Below, piece by piece: positions 47,225 through 59,996 of a stretch of DNA of 64,000 nt. The DNA is from Trigonopsis variabilis (Eukaryota; Ascomycota; Trigonopsidomycetes; Trigonopsidales; Trigonopsidaceae). The notes beneath the pieces are model-generated. The model was not told the origin of the DNA, ran no database searches, and saw only the letters and a list, made by a program, of their open reading frames with translations. Every line of letters begins with the position of its first letter. The stretch's first letter is position 1. The translations under genes were made by a program, and so were the position numbers. Location of the stretch: NCBI GenBank assembly GCA_003707065.3, contig PPXM03000006.1, positions 124,001 to 188,000 of the forward strand. The letters run 5' to 3'.

Positions 47225-47970
47225 ATCCTCCCAACTTCTCACTTAGTTTTCTTTCCGGAAACTGGGTCTGCATTTTCTCCGTGACTCGACAATGACAAGC
47301 AAAAGAAGAAATCAAGAGCTGAAAGCTAATTAACTTGATCCATATTCACCTACTATATAAACTTTACGCTCTATACGACCTTCTACTGATGCCCTTGAAA
47401 TTATCATGCAACTTTCTTTCTTGGGCTTCATAATGGATAGAAAGCTTCCATCAGATCGCAAGCTATACCTTCGCGTTATATTCCTTTATCTCTCAGGCAG
47501 TCTAATTCATCATCCAGTCAACTTTCAAGACAACTGTTGAGTCTTTGCGCTCTTCTTACTCCTCATGATAACATTTATCTTCCGATTCGTTGGTCTTTTG
47601 AGATTTCATATCCTCATTACCATAAAGTAACTTTATATGAGTATTTCTCTTTGTGTTATCGTAGTCGCAGATCGCTAGAGACGCGTGCTTCAGAGCCGGA
47701 ACGATGTTTTGCGCCCTGCCTCATCTGGGATCTTTAATTAAATTACCCTTTTTGCCCGGCCCAGCCGCGTGCACCCCGCCATAAATGTTACATGTTTCGA
47801 CAATTGTGCCATATATTCTTGACAACTTTTATAGTTGAAACCTTAAATTTTGCAGGCTCAGGTGACCATTCCGATGCCTTGCAACGCGAGGCACTGCCTG
47901 ATCCCTACTTGTTTATTTTAACCCAACCTTTCCCTACCCCTTCCCCACCAACTCTTTTACATTCGTTATC
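47225..47970. promoter_or_regulatory. PSA1 upstream region
   Basis: About 750 bp with no convincing gene. The last 50 bp before the PSA1 start are C/T-rich (about 47928-47955), like the pyrimidine stretches of strongly expressed fungal genes. Confidence 0.5.
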
Positions 47971-49539
47971 ATGAAAGGCCTTATTCTTGTTGGTGGTTAT
48001 GGAACCCGTCTTCGCCCTCTTGTACGTTCTTCTTGTCGGTCATCACTAATTATAGACATTGACTTTGCCCAAGCCCCTTGTTGAGGTATGCGCCGTGAAG
48101 GCCGTTTGGCCCTTGATCCCGAGCTTGTCTTGATTATTTGCTTGAATTGATTGCTTCTATATATTTTCCACTTGATTGTCTTTTGATTTATTGTCGTCTG
48201 AGCCTCTAGGCTGCTTTTCCTTCGCGATGGCAGGGATCATGTCAGATCACATGATCGAAATTAGATCACGTTGTTGAAGAAAGGGCGTCTATTTGAGACA
48301 GACTGCCTTGATTTTGACTCATTTCTGGGTTTGAATACTTGTTCTAATGTTTATTATCTTTTCTGCTTATTGCAATTGAAAGAAAGCGCTTTTAATTCCG
48401 TCCATCATCTCGTCTCATGGGTGTGATGTGATGACCCGATCTCGGTCGTCTGTTGACGACTACTGTTCATTAGCTTGCTCAGGATCTATCAGAGGCTCAT
48501 GTTTCAATTTTCGTGCTAACTTTAGTTTGGCAATCGTCCTATGATTCTCCATCAAGTCGAATCCTTGGCTGCTGCCGGAGTGACAGATATCGTCTTAGCC
48601 GTGAACTACCGCCCTGAGATCATGGTGTCTACATTGAAGAAATATGAGCAGGAATATGGCGTCAATATTACCTTTTCGGTGGAGACAGAGCCTCTGGGCA
48701 CTGCTGGTCCCCTGAAGCTGGCTGAAAAGATCCTTAAGAAGGATGATTCGCCGTTCTTTGTCTTGAACTCGGATATCATTTGTGATTATCCTTTTGCTGA
48801 ACTAGCAGAGTTCCACAAAGCCCATGGCGGCAAAGGTACCATCGTCGCTACTCGAGTCGATGAACCGTCAAAATATGGAGTAATCGTCACTGCCGCCGAT
48901 GGATCAGGTAAGATTGAACGTTTCGTTGAGAAACCGGTCGAGTTTGTTGGTAACCGAATCAATGCGGGTATCTATATCCTTGATCCCTCTGTCATTGACT
49001 TGATTGAGTTGCGTCCAACCTCAATCGAAAAAGAGACCTTCCCCGCTATTGTTAAGGAAGGAAGTCTCTATAGCTTTGACCTCCAATCCTATTGGATGGA
49101 CGTCGGCCAGCCCAAAGATTTCTTGTCGGGTACTTGTCTATATCTCTCGTCTTTAGCCAAGAAGAGCTCTCCTCTATTGGCTTCCCCTTCTCTTGACTAC
49201 GTCCATCAGGGCAACGTCTTGATCGATCCCTCTGCAAAGATTGGAAAAGGCTGCAAGATCGGCCCTAATGTCACCATTGGACCTAACTGTGTCATTGATG
49301 ACGGTGCGCGACTCCAGCGATGTGTCGTCCTCGAGGGCTCTCATGTCAAAGAACACGCCTGGATCAAGTCCTCTATTGTCGGCTGGAACTCGACCGTCGG
49401 CCGATGGGCGCGTCTTGAAAATGTCTCTGTTCTTGGAGACGATGTCACCCTTGCCGACGAGGTCTATGTCAATGGAGGAAAGATCTTGCCTCACAAGACA
49501 ATTTCTGCCAACATCGAGGTCCCCTCGATTATTATGTAA
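47971..49539 (+). CDS. PSA1: mannose-1-phosphate guanylyltransferase (GDP-mannose pyrophosphorylase)
   Basis: Makes GDP-mannose for cell-wall mannan, glycosylation and GPI anchors. Exons are 47971-48021, 48056-48085 and 48526-49539; product 364 aa, the family length. Introns are 34 and 440 nt. The joined N-terminus [33 protein letters not shown] carries the nucleotide-binding signature, split over three exons. The C-terminal third is a left-handed beta-helix with hexapeptide repeats ([17 protein letters not shown]). It feeds Dpm1, encoded about 10 kb upstream. The very long second intron is exceptional for this window. Confidence 0.96.
48086..48525 (+). other. 440-nt intron in PSA1
   Basis: Intron after the codon for the Glu of KPLVE. 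It ends GCTAACTTTAG. It contains a perfect 8-bp hairpin (48235-48242 with 48249-48256, 6-nt loop) and repeated AGATCAC. I looked for box C/D snoRNA motifs: a GTGATGA occurs near 48427 but no CTGA follows it. Confidence 0.75.
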
Positions 49540-49803
49540 AAGGTGAGTTGACGAGTAATGTGCAATATGGAAATTTATTAAGACGTTCTTTATGGTCCCT
49601 CTGTTGTAGCAATACTCTCCTCCATCCGATGAAGACTGAGCTCGTCTTCACTGATGATTGGAATCCAGCGCGAAAAAATATCTACAGTCTCATCTGCTTA
49701 CTTCATCGTACAGTAAATTGCATCATTATACAAATAATATCCCTGTAAGGAAAAGCATCTATCTCGCAGATCCGCAGCTGATACAGATATCCAAATTATT
49801 CAA

Positions 49804-52800
49804 TCACTCGCTCTTCTTTTCTTCCTCCCGTAGTCGTTTTGATGCCGAGTTCTCGTCCCTGTTGCGGTTGGCAGCACCAGCGATGGAATGCTCTTGCTGT
49901 TGCGCATGAGGATGAGTATACGGCTGGCTATTTTCTCGAGCTCTCTTGATTCCAGAATTGGCTTGAGGAGGTCGTATCAACGACGGTTGAGCACCGGGAC
50001 GAGCAATCTGAGGACGTTTCGTGCCTTGCAGGGTATTGGAGTTGTTGCCAAGCAGGGGCAGTCTCGATACCGGAGCCTGCTTGATATTGAATCCCGATGG
50101 CCCTGTTGGTGCAGCTGCGGGAGTAAACGATGGGGCTGCAGGGTTAGGTTGACCACCAGTAGATGCCAGAGTTGGAATTCCTGAGCCAGTTGCATTTCCT
50201 GTGCCTTCACCAAGTTTTGCTCTCAACTCATTCCTTTCCTTTTCAGCCTTTTCCAATCGCCCCGTCAGTAGTTTTTGTCTCATTGCGCCCTCTTTCCGGA
50301 TGTTTTCAGTGATTCGAGCTCGTTCTTCTTCAAACTGTTGAGCTTGCTTAGATAACTGGGCTTCGTACTCCTTCCGGATTGCTTCTTCAGAAGTAGCACT
50401 TTCCGAAGCTTCTTTCTTGGCTTCTTCTTTCACTTGAGCCAGCTTTTCGGAAACAGCAGTGTCGACCTTCTTTTGGAAAGTGGCATCCATCTCTTTCTGG
50501 AGAGATTCAAGCTTGCGGTTGATAATGACCCTAATGCGTTGTTCAGACGGAGCTATGAATTCTTTCTTTGCTGCAGCCACTTGTTCCTCGATCTCCTTCT
50601 TTTTGCTTTCTGCTTGTTGCTCTTCCCATTCTTTTCTCAAGCCTTCAGCGCGCTCTTTGATAGCAGCCTCAACTGCAGCCGGGTCAGCCTTAGATCCCTC
50701 AGAGGCCTCTGATCTTGCCTTCTCCAGCGCTTGATTGATTTTTTCTTCAACTTGGCGATCAGTCTCTCGTCTAACATCCTCAATTTGAGTTCTTAATTTG
50801 TCGACTTGAGCCTGTAATTCATCACGCTCTTTACCAATCTCATCCATCCGAGTTTGAGCATCTGCCAAAGACTGTTTATCCTTAGCCCACGCTTGTCGCT
50901 CCTCATCTGAAGGTGGGGCTGTTTCTTGACCTTGCTCAGCTTGAGTTTCAACCTTTGAAGCTAGGGCCTTCTTCTCTTCAACAGCGGCAGCCAGCTCCTT
51001 CTGTACGGTCTCGATCTCATTTTGCATCGAGACAAGCTTTGCTTCGAATTCGCTGGTCTTTGTCTTAGCTGATTCAGCATCTTGAAGAGCACTAGATAAC
51101 TGCTTCCGTAAATTCTCAACTTCGGCCTGGGCAGCACTAATATCTTCTGCTTTCGACGATGTCTGCGATGCTTCCAGTTGAGCAATCTTGTTGGTGAGTG
51201 TCGTTGTTTCTTCCTGCAGAGCTGAAACCTTTGCTTGTAGCTCATGATTCTGAGTGCGTCGTGCATTCAACTTCTCAATCGATTCTTTCTTGAGTCGTTC
51301 AAATCTCGTTCGAGACACCTCTAGATCTTTGGTCAACTATAAAAGTGGTTAGTCTCCTTATTCTACAAAGTTTAATGCTCCTTACCTGCTCAACCTTGGT
51401 ATTTCCTTCTTCTTCCAACGTCTTTCGTAATGCTTCCAACGCTTGATCTTTTTCTTTGATCAAATCCTCTCGTACTTTCTCCATCAGCTCCTGCTTTTCT
51501 TCAAGAGCTTTCATCTTTTCTCCTTCAAGAGTAGCTTCATGGGCCTTTAGTTCAGAATTGCTTGCTTTAAGCTCGTCCACTTGGCTTCGGAGCTCCTGTA
51601 ACTCAGCAGGATCAATACGCTAGCAAGGGTTAGTATGATCAGAGCAAATAATCCTTACATCGTATTTCTCGAGAATTTGTTGAGCTCTTGCTTTCCATCG
51701 TTCGCTGTCCTGTTGAACAAGGACCATTTGATCTTGAAGCGCTTTCTTTTCAGCTTCACAAATATTACACCGCTCTTTCAGAGGATCCAACTCCCCGCGG
51801 AGCGTCTCAAGTTCCTTACCAAGCTCTTTTGCCTGGGCAAGGTTCCGCTCATTCTCCTGTCGCAAGGAACTGTTACTCTCTCGCAGAACATTAATCTCAG
51901 TAATCTTATCTTTAATCACTTGTTGTTCAATTTCAATTCGATTTGATTCAGCCGATCGTTGTCGCTCCTGTTCCAGTTCAACCTTTAATTGGTCCAACTG
52001 TGACATAGTATGATCTAATCGCTGCTTCATCCGCCGATTCTCTTGCAGACTGAGCTCGTGCTGAACTTCAAGAATCTCTTTTTCATTCCTAAGATAGCGA
52101 ATAACTTCCTGCATGTTATTATTTTCACGACTAATCGATACAGGAGTCGCCACGAGTCCAATCTGTTCCTGGCGGACCGGAGTCTGGGGCTCATCACTAG
52201 GTCGGGGTATCTTGGATATCTGCTCACTTAGACCTTCCAACTGTTCATGAAGGATCTTATTCTGGCTCTCCAGATCTTCACATCTCTTCTTGGAATCTTG
52301 AATCTGTTGCTCCAATAGGTCTCTTTGTTCACCCCAACTAGCTTCCGACAACACCAACGTCTGTTTGGCTTGCTCGCATTCGGTCTTGAAACCGATTATC
52401 TGCTCATTCATCTCATTATATTTGATGCGAAGTTCTTGCAATTGCTTGGATGTGTCCGCGTGCCGGACCAGCTCGCTTTCATACTCCCTTTGAGCGTCTT
52501 GGGCAATCTTGGCCTGAGTCTTGAGATCTTCCTTATAGTTGGATTGAATTCCCACCAAGTGTTCCTCTTTGGCTTTAAGTTGGTCGACTTCTATTTGAAG
52601 ATTCTTCTTTTCGTCCTCGACCACTTTGAGCTTTTCACCATCAACTTGCCGAATATTAGATAGTTCCTCATTAGACGTCGCAAGTTGCTCCATAATGACT
52701 TGTCGATCCTTTTTGAGTTCCTCAATCTCATTCTATTCTTGTTAGCCTTGACACCAATCACAACTTACATCTTTGTTCTTTATGGCTTCGTCAATTGATT

Positions 52801-55800
52801 TCTTATACTCATCATTGCTCTCTGTCAGAGACCGAAGAGCCTCTTCCGCTCCTTCAGCAATATTCTTGAGATCTTCAATGTATTTCTGCGAATTGTGATA
52901 TTCAGTCTTCACCTTGGTGAGTTCGGATTTAAGATCACTAATTTCAAGTCGTAGCTTCTGCTCCGTCGAGTCTTCTCCTTCATTGGCCAAAGCAGCTTCT
53001 TGGAAGACTTGGAGTTTCTCTTCACTACTCTTCAGACTGACTTCCAGTTCGTTCACTTTCTGCTGAAGGTTTTCCTCATGATTCTTTGCACTGATCAGTT
53101 TCTCGCGGGTTCCAGCAAGATCTTCATTCAGTTTATCAATCTTCTCCTGCATTTGTCCGGTCTCATATTCTTTCCGGTCATTCAAACGCTTGACTTCCTC
53201 TGATTGCTCTTCGACTCGCTTATTCAATGTACTCACTTCGCTCTCTAGAGAATCGACTTGATTCACTAGTCGATTTCTTGTCTCCGTGTTAGCTCTTTCT
53301 CGTTCCTCGCTCAGAGTTTGAAGATTCGAGATTAACTTATTAAGTCTGCCTTTCTCCTCCGATAATGACTCATTTTCCTGGTTCAATCTAGCTTCTATGC
53401 TCTTCCAAAACGTTTTCTCAGCCTTTATGTTGCTCAATTCAGCCCGAAGACCGTCAAGTTGAGAACGGGCCTCGACCAGCTCTTCGATCGTTTGCGAGGT
53501 CTTGACGTCCTGTTTAGTCACAGTTAATTGCAGCTGTTGATTCGTCTTCTTAATGTCATCATTCTCAGTCTTTATATATTGCATATTGGACTGCAAATTA
53601 GCATATCGTTCGCTGGCGAGCTCTATTTGACTTTTGGCGGAGGCTAATTGAATCTGCAGCTCGGTCTTCTCTGTCTGCAATGCCGTGATCTGCTCGTTCA
53701 ACGTCTTGAGATTCGTATTCATCTCTCGCTTATAATCGTTGAAATCGCACTCTGTTTGCTGCAACGTCTTCGTCGTTTGCTCGTTTTGGGCTATCAAAGA
53801 ACGGACTTCATTAGAGTTCTCTGAAGGTTGAGCCACGTCACTTTGCGCTGCAGTATCGACGTTCCTCATTGATAGCATCCGACGGAACATATCGCGCTCT
53901 CGCTGCAAGGCTTCCTTTTTGGCTTCAACTGAATCTAGCCTATCTTTGAGGCGCACAATGGCCTCCTTGGCTTGTTCGACAGCTGTCGATTCAACGTCTT
54001 CTAGTTGCTTCCGCATTGATACTTCGTTATCTTCCATTCGGCGTCCGAGTTCTCGTGTGACCTTGAGTAGCTGTTGATTCTGCTCTTGTAATTCCACTAT
54101 TGATTTGAAGCGAACTAATCGTTTACTGATCAACCGATCCGTGTCTGTCTTATCCATATCCCCGTAATTCTTCAGTTCATTTAGAGCAGCCAATTCTGAT
54201 GCGTTTAGAGACTCTTTCTGATTGGTTTGGACGTCAAGTTCAATGAGGGCGACCTTCAGTTGAGTAGATAAATCGACAACCTGTTTATTCAACAGTTCAA
54301 TTTCACGGGAGGTATCTCGAATCTTCATGTCATTGTCTTTAACCTGCGCTTCAAGACGGGTTCGTTGTTCATTGGAGGTATCAAGAACCTCGCTCATGCG
54401 GGTCAAATCCGACTCCAACCGCTCATTTTCATCCTTTAACGTTTCCACCAATGATTCTCGCCTCTGAACTTCTCTCATTAGATCGTCAAACCCGGTTCTT
54501 AATGACTCATTCTTGGAACGTTCCTTTGCTAGCAGTTGTTCAACCTTAATGAAGTTCCCGTATAACTCAGTCACGGTGATTCCTTTGCTCTTCATCCTTG
54601 TAACTAAATCAGCAGAAGGAGAGAAAATCCGGGAAGAGCCATTGGGGCTTCTTATTGGTGTACCTGGAGGTCCTTGGCTAGCTTCTGAAGTATCGGGTGC
54701 TGGGACCGTATTTTCAAGAGTGATTCCTGCATTTTGGAGATCCTCCACTTGACGTTCGAGCATTTCAACTCTAGACTCGGCCGAGACGGCATGTTGGCGT
54801 TCTTCGTCGGCCTTCGTTTTCCAGTATGCCACTTCCTCGATCTCCCGACCTTTTTCCTGCTCGAGCAAGGTTTCCAAGTCAGCAACGCGTGCCTTGGCCT
54901 CTTTAGCAGATCGCTCCCAAAGTTCACACAGTCGTTTCTGGGAAGCCATCTCCGTCCTAAACGATTCTTCGTTAACAACCTGGTTATCTTGGAGTGACTT
55001 TATCTTGAGAAGAGAGTTGTCAAGTTTTTGAGAAACTTCTTTTAATCGATCTTCAAGCGTAGAATTGGTAGATTGACAAGACTGCAGCTGGGTAGAAGAG
55101 ATGTCCAACTCGGATTGCAACGAAGCAACCTGTTCCGCCTTGTCCTTCCGAAAAGATGTCAATTCGGCAGTCTTTCCTTTTAGTTGTTCATCGAGCCACC
55201 CGTTATTCTTTGTCAAAAGCTCGATCTCCTGTCGAAGATTTTGCTCCTTGAATTTGGCGGTCATCTGCTGAGATGAGAGATCTTGGACCTTATTTTCCAG
55301 ATCTACTATGCTTTCTCGATATTCAGCTGTTTTTTTTTGGAGATTCTCGATTTCCTTTCGGGATTCAGAAGCTTCGCTTGTCTTGCGTTGAAGTAAATCA
55401 AGGGCTTGCCGTTTTTCACTGTCCAGCGAGGATAGTTTTGATTTCAAGCCAATGAGTTCGACATCTAAGGATGTCTTTTGTGACTGAAGACTACTGATCT
55501 CATCATCCAGCTTAGCTTTGGTATTATCAGCAGCTGAGCACTTTTCTCGAAGGGTTTTGGTCTCTTCGATACTAGATTCAAGTTGCGAGCGGACTTTTGA
55601 TAACTTCTTTTTAGATCCATGGATTTCTTGTTCTAAAGAGACCTCAAGCATCATTTTTTCCGACTTTAGTGACTCGAACTCGCTAGCCTTGTCAGATAAC
55701 TGTTTAATAACGTGAGGAGGCCATGATATCGTGCTCATCGACGTGATTGGAATAGCGTAGAATACAGAGATCCGATCCAGACTCAACTTATCCGCATCAA

Positions 55801-56155
55801 CTTTACCGATGTTTGGCGAACTTGTTTCTTCTGTGGATTTCTCCTTGCCGTCATTATTCGACGATGCAACGGCCTCTTGCTGAGTTCTTTCAGATTCAAC
55901 TATAGCTTCAGTCTCAGCAGGTTGAGATGCTTTAGTCTCGCTAGCTTGACCTTTGCTTGGACTTGATTGCGTCTCCACGGGACCAGTTGACCTTTCTTGT
56001 CCAACATTTTCTCGAGATCCATCATTCTCGCCTGGCTGCTTCGCTGTATCTATTAAAGAAGGATCATCAGAGGGTAAAGAAGACGACTAGAACATAAGGT
56101 TAGCCTAACATGGAAAGATTTCCCGATTCATCTATACCTCTTGTTGATCGGTCAT
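49804..56155 (-). CDS. MLP1: nuclear-pore basket protein of the TPR/Mlp1 family
   Basis: Long coiled-coil nucleoporin forming the nuclear basket, with roles in mRNA quality control and telomere or checkpoint anchoring. Five exons: 56138-56155, 52769-56086, 51659-52732, 51386-51619 and 49804-51336, with introns of 51, 36, 39 and 49 nt; product 2,058 aa, as in TPR proteins. The first exon encodes only MTDQQE and replaces an otherwise missing ATG. Residues 110-1900 are almost continuous heptad-rich coiled coil, including RIDPAELQELRSQVDEL at a conserved join. The C-terminal 150 residues are Pro/Gly/Asn-rich with basic clusters, probably a nuclear localisation tail. It is divergent from CBK1. Confidence 0.92.
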
Positions 56156-56625
56156 TGATCAATTCAATGTCTATGGGGTTAGTTGCATTAGAAATATATC
56201 TGCATTACCAAGACCAGAGCGTCAAACTGATAATATACTTGCTGCAAGGGATCGAAACCAACCTTGAGGTTGCTGTTGTTTTGGTGGTCTTGTTACAACT
56301 TGACCTCAGCGCAAGCTCAACCTAGGCTGGAGATTAGGTAGGTAGGCGGAAAGCAGCGTTGCTAGGTAGCAAGGCAGAAAATGACAACAATTAGAACCGG
56401 CAGGAAGATTAATGACAACGCGCCCCAGCGCGTCCTAGCGACGACCGGTGTTGCCATGCATCTCTCTTGTATCGGTTTCCTGTTGAGGATACATTTTCAC
56501 CTCGAACCCCTTTCCGTTCCCGCTGATTCAACCTCGACAAAGAACTTGATCTTATTGGAGCATCGACGGAATCTTTTTTCGGTTTTTATAGTTTGATCGA
56601 AGGGAACGAGATAATTTTGGTTTCA
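56156..56625. promoter_or_regulatory. divergent promoter of MLP1 and CBK1
   Basis: About 470 bp between divergent starts. Possible splice signals inside (GTAATG...CTAACCCCATAG near 56171-56208, read on the minus strand) suggest a leader intron for MLP1. No coding sequence recognised. Confidence 0.45.
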
Positions 56626-58414
56626 ATGAGAGCGGGTAACTACGGCTATAATGCTCCTAACACCCCTAATCAAGCCCAAGGGGACTATGGTTATTCTATA
56701 CCAAACTCCATGAGTGCCAAACAGCAGCAACAGGCCCAGAATGCCTTTGCTAATCGGAATCAATATTATTACCAACAACAACAACAACAGCAGCAGCAAC
56801 AGCAACAACAGCAATATCCATCTTCGATAGTTGATAATCGACCTTCTCTTCCTCCCCCGTCGACCTCATCCTATTCAAACGCCCCGCAACAGTTTCAACA
56901 ACACCGACCTCCTTCTCCTGTTCGACAGCAATCCGATGATAAGGCCGATTACGTTGTTTTTCAACGCCACCCAGAGGCGTTTTCTAAGCAATCCCAAGAG
57001 AGAGCTGCCGCTGCGAAACTGAAGTTGGAACATTTCTATCAAATGAACGTTCAACATGCTATTGAAAGGAACCAAAGGTATTTTTTAATTGCTTGTGACC
57101 GTGTAACTAACTCATAGGCGGATGGAAATGGAGCAAAAGGTGGCCAATGATCGAGGATCTGAAGAAAAGAAAAAACGCCAGTTATTGATGCTGGGACGTA
57201 AAGAATCTGATTTTTTGCGTTTGAGAAGGACACGACTTAATTTATCGGATTTTCAGACAATCAAAGTCATCGGTAAAGGGGCATTTGGCGAGGTTCGCTT
57301 GGTTCAAAAGAAGGATACTGGTGGTATTTACGCCATGAAAACACTACTAAAGTCGGAAATGTATAATCGTGATCAGTTGGCTCATGTCAAGGCCGAGCGA
57401 GATGTTTTAGCTGGATCGGATTCACCCTGGGTCGTCAGTCTTTATTACTCGTTCCAGGACGCTGATTACCTCTATCTTATTATGGAGTTTCTTCCTGGAG
57501 GTGATCTCATGACAATGTTGATCAAATACGATGTATTTTCCGAAGATATTACTCGCTTCTATATGGCTGAATGCGTCTTGGCCATCGAGGCGATCCATAA
57601 ACTAGGATTCATTCATCGGGATATTAAGCCCGATAATATCCTCATAGATAAAGACGGACACATAAAGCTGTCTGATTTTGGCTTGTCCACGGGCTTCCAT
57701 AAGACTCATGATTCGAAATACTACCGGCAGCTGCTCGAGCGCGATTCCAAGAACAATGGCGAACAACAGCCTATCCGAAACTCCATGATGGTAGATGCCA
57801 TCCACCTTACAGTATCCAACCGGAGCCAAATCTCGACCTGGCGGCGCTCGAGAAGATTGATGGCTTATAGTACGGTGGGTACGCCCGATTATATTGCCCC
57901 TGAAATCTTTATCAAGGAAGGCTACGGCCAAGAGTGTGATTGGTGGAGTCTGGGAACGATCATGTTTGAATGTTTGGTGGGGTGGCCTCCATTTTGCTCC
58001 GACAAGTCCCAAGATACGTACCGGAAGATCGCTGCATGGGAGGAAACTTTTTACATTCCTGAGGATATCCATTTATCTCCAGAAGCTGAAGATCTGATTC
58101 GACGTTTAATTACAAGCGCAGATCGACGGCTGGGTCGTCACGGAGCCGACGAGATCAAGCGGCATCCTTTCTTCGCTGGAGTCAACTGGGATACCATTCG
58201 AAGTTTTCATGCCCCCTTCGTGCCCAATCTCAAGTCGATCACCGACACGAGTTACTTTCCCTTGGAAGATCTCAAGGATGTTCCTCAGACGCCTGCCGAG
58301 GCGGCAACGACCAACCGAGAGCGACAGACCTCCGGAGATGGAATGGCCAATCTTCCGTTCATTGGGTACACATTTTCGCGTTTTGACTATTTGACAAGGA
58401 AGAATATTCTATAA
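56626..58414 (+). CDS. CBK1: NDR/LATS-family kinase Cbk1/Orb6
   Basis: Ser/Thr kinase controlling polarised growth and cell separation (the RAM/MOR pathway). Exons are 56626-57077 and 57118-58414 with a 40-nt intron; product 582 aa. An N-terminal Gln-rich region contains a poly-Gln tract coded by mixed CAA/CAG (about 56775-56815). The Mob-binding segment ([21 protein letters not shown]) crosses the exon join. Kinase motifs are intact: [12 protein letters not shown]-type [15 protein letters not shown], and [14 protein letters not shown] with the activation-loop Ser. The hydrophobic motif near the end reads [12 protein letters not shown] 56626 follows an in-frame TTG. Confidence 0.95.
56775..56815 (+). 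repeat. CAA/CAG repeat coding poly-Gln in CBK1
   Basis: About 14 consecutive Gln codons, interspersed CAA and CAG, so the DNA repeat is impure and likely fairly stable. Confidence 0.8.
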
Positions 58415-58513
58415 GGATTGAGCAGAGGGAAGGGAATTCATGGACTAGATTAAAAGGTAGCTGGCTGCATCATATCGTACACTAAGAGTCGGATCTGGCG
58501 TTGATTCCTACTG

Positions 58514-59220
58514 TTACTCGTACTTTCCACATTCACTCGGTAGCTTGTTTAAGCACTGGTCCACAAGGCGCTTTACAATCGCAGATACCGACTCAATCGG
58601 TAAGCTGGCCCGGATGGTGACCCAGCTCTTGTCCAGCGCGCCGTCAATCCCATCATCTGACTCTACAGAGGCAGCATCCTCGAGCTTAGCTAACGCGAGG
58701 AACTTTTCGCGCACTTGCTTTTGGAATTCCAGCTTTTCGTATCTCTCTAGGCCGTACCCTTCTCGCCTCGCAGCTTCGTCCACGTCCAAATCCAAGAACA
58801 ATGTAAGGTCAGGCTTAGGGAGACCAATATCACAGCTCCTGCACCAGTCAAGCGTCATATCTTCGCGGCCCTTGGCAGCAGAAAAGGCCACTCCAGAATA
58901 GATATATCGATCAACAATGACGGTCGTGCCAGCTTCAAGTAATTTCAAGATCCGGTCTCTAGCCTCCCAGCGATTGGCACTAAACAGCAAGTGGATAGTA
59001 TGGTCTTCTATCAGAGCGTCGGATGCAAGGTACGAGTTTATCATGCCTCCAATCACCGTGGTTCGATCTAAATTAGCTCGGTAGAGAGAGCTGACCCACC
59101 TGGGAACTTTAACATCTCAGTCGAAATGCCCGAGCTTTGTAGTTTCTGGACAAGGATTTCACATTGAGTGGATTTTCCTGACCGATCAAGACCTTCAAAT
59201 AAGATAAAGGCTCCTCTCAT
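58514..59220 (-). CDS. CDC8: thymidylate kinase
   Basis: Phosphorylates dTMP to dTDP for DNA synthesis. Exons are 59100-59220 and 58514-59067, with a 32-nt intron, the shortest well-supported one in the window (GTGGGT...CTAATTTAG); product 224 aa. Motifs: P-loop [12 protein letters not shown] in exon 1, the join rebuilding [14 protein letters not shown], and [16 protein letters not shown] with the DRY-type motif. The C-terminal extension is acidic. It converges on CBK1 and is divergent from the ferredoxin gene. Confidence 0.94.
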
Positions 59221-59996
59221 GGCTTCTAGGTTGCTTTCTATTCAGCTAGTTGGGACTAGGACGCGCTCGCGCCATCACGTGGAAGAGCAGATGTGTCCAT
59301 AGATCATGAATACGCGTCCTTTCTAAGAGAGCTCTTCGATACTATGGACGTATTTTATACAAGCTGATTGATACGTGACCAGAGATCAGACGCAAATTAT
59401 ATACCGTGCTTGATATCTTATCTGATATTGGCGATGGCTGCAGCTGCGAACAACACCTCACCCTTCTCTACGGTCTTTATCAGATAAAGATACTTTCGTT
59501 TAATCAAAAAAGAAGTGAAACAAGGGTAGCGCAGGTCTGTGGAGTAAGGATTATTCGCGTGTGCAGTTAGATCCGTTAATGGGTACCGCATAATAAGACT
59601 TTAGATGGCAATCCACTTAGTTTGACACGAGGTTTCCTCGATAGTCATAGCGTTCTGTTCCAATGAGCCTATAGGAAGGCTGATGTTACCTGATCTCCGG
59701 AGGTGATCCTGTCAGGGAGGGATCTGAATTAGCACTCAGTTGATTGGTCGGCGGCTAAAGATCAAAAGGGCTTCTTTTCGCTCAACGTTGCCGACGCACA
59801 TGTCTAAGCGATAGAATAATGTAAAACAATCCAAATGAAAGTTATCATATCAAGTCAAGTCCAAGATGACTTTACTAGACAGGCAACAATGATGAGTCAC
59901 GTGCCTTGGAGGGCTGACGAAGCCACCGCTTTTTTCTTGCTCGGCCGCCGTTACAACTCCGTTAACTACGTTAACTACGGACGGACTATTTGCATC
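59221..59996. promoter_or_regulatory. divergent region between CDC8 and YAH1
   Basis: Holds CACGTG at 59276-59281 and a composite TGAGTCACGTG at 59893-59903, which overlaps an AP-1/Gcn4 site and an E-box. The frame upstream of the ferredoxin ATG stays open from 59835 with extra in-frame ATGs, but that part lacks ferredoxin features. Confidence 0.5.

Noticed and set aside
47537-47737. 66-codon frame before PSA1, considered as a UBA-bearing 3' exon of DSC2
   Set aside because: Its sequence has no UBA pattern and no suitable donor-acceptor pair was found.
48427-48525. box C/D snoRNA in the PSA1 intron
   Set aside because: A GTGATGA box C is present but no CTGA box D or terminal stem follows.
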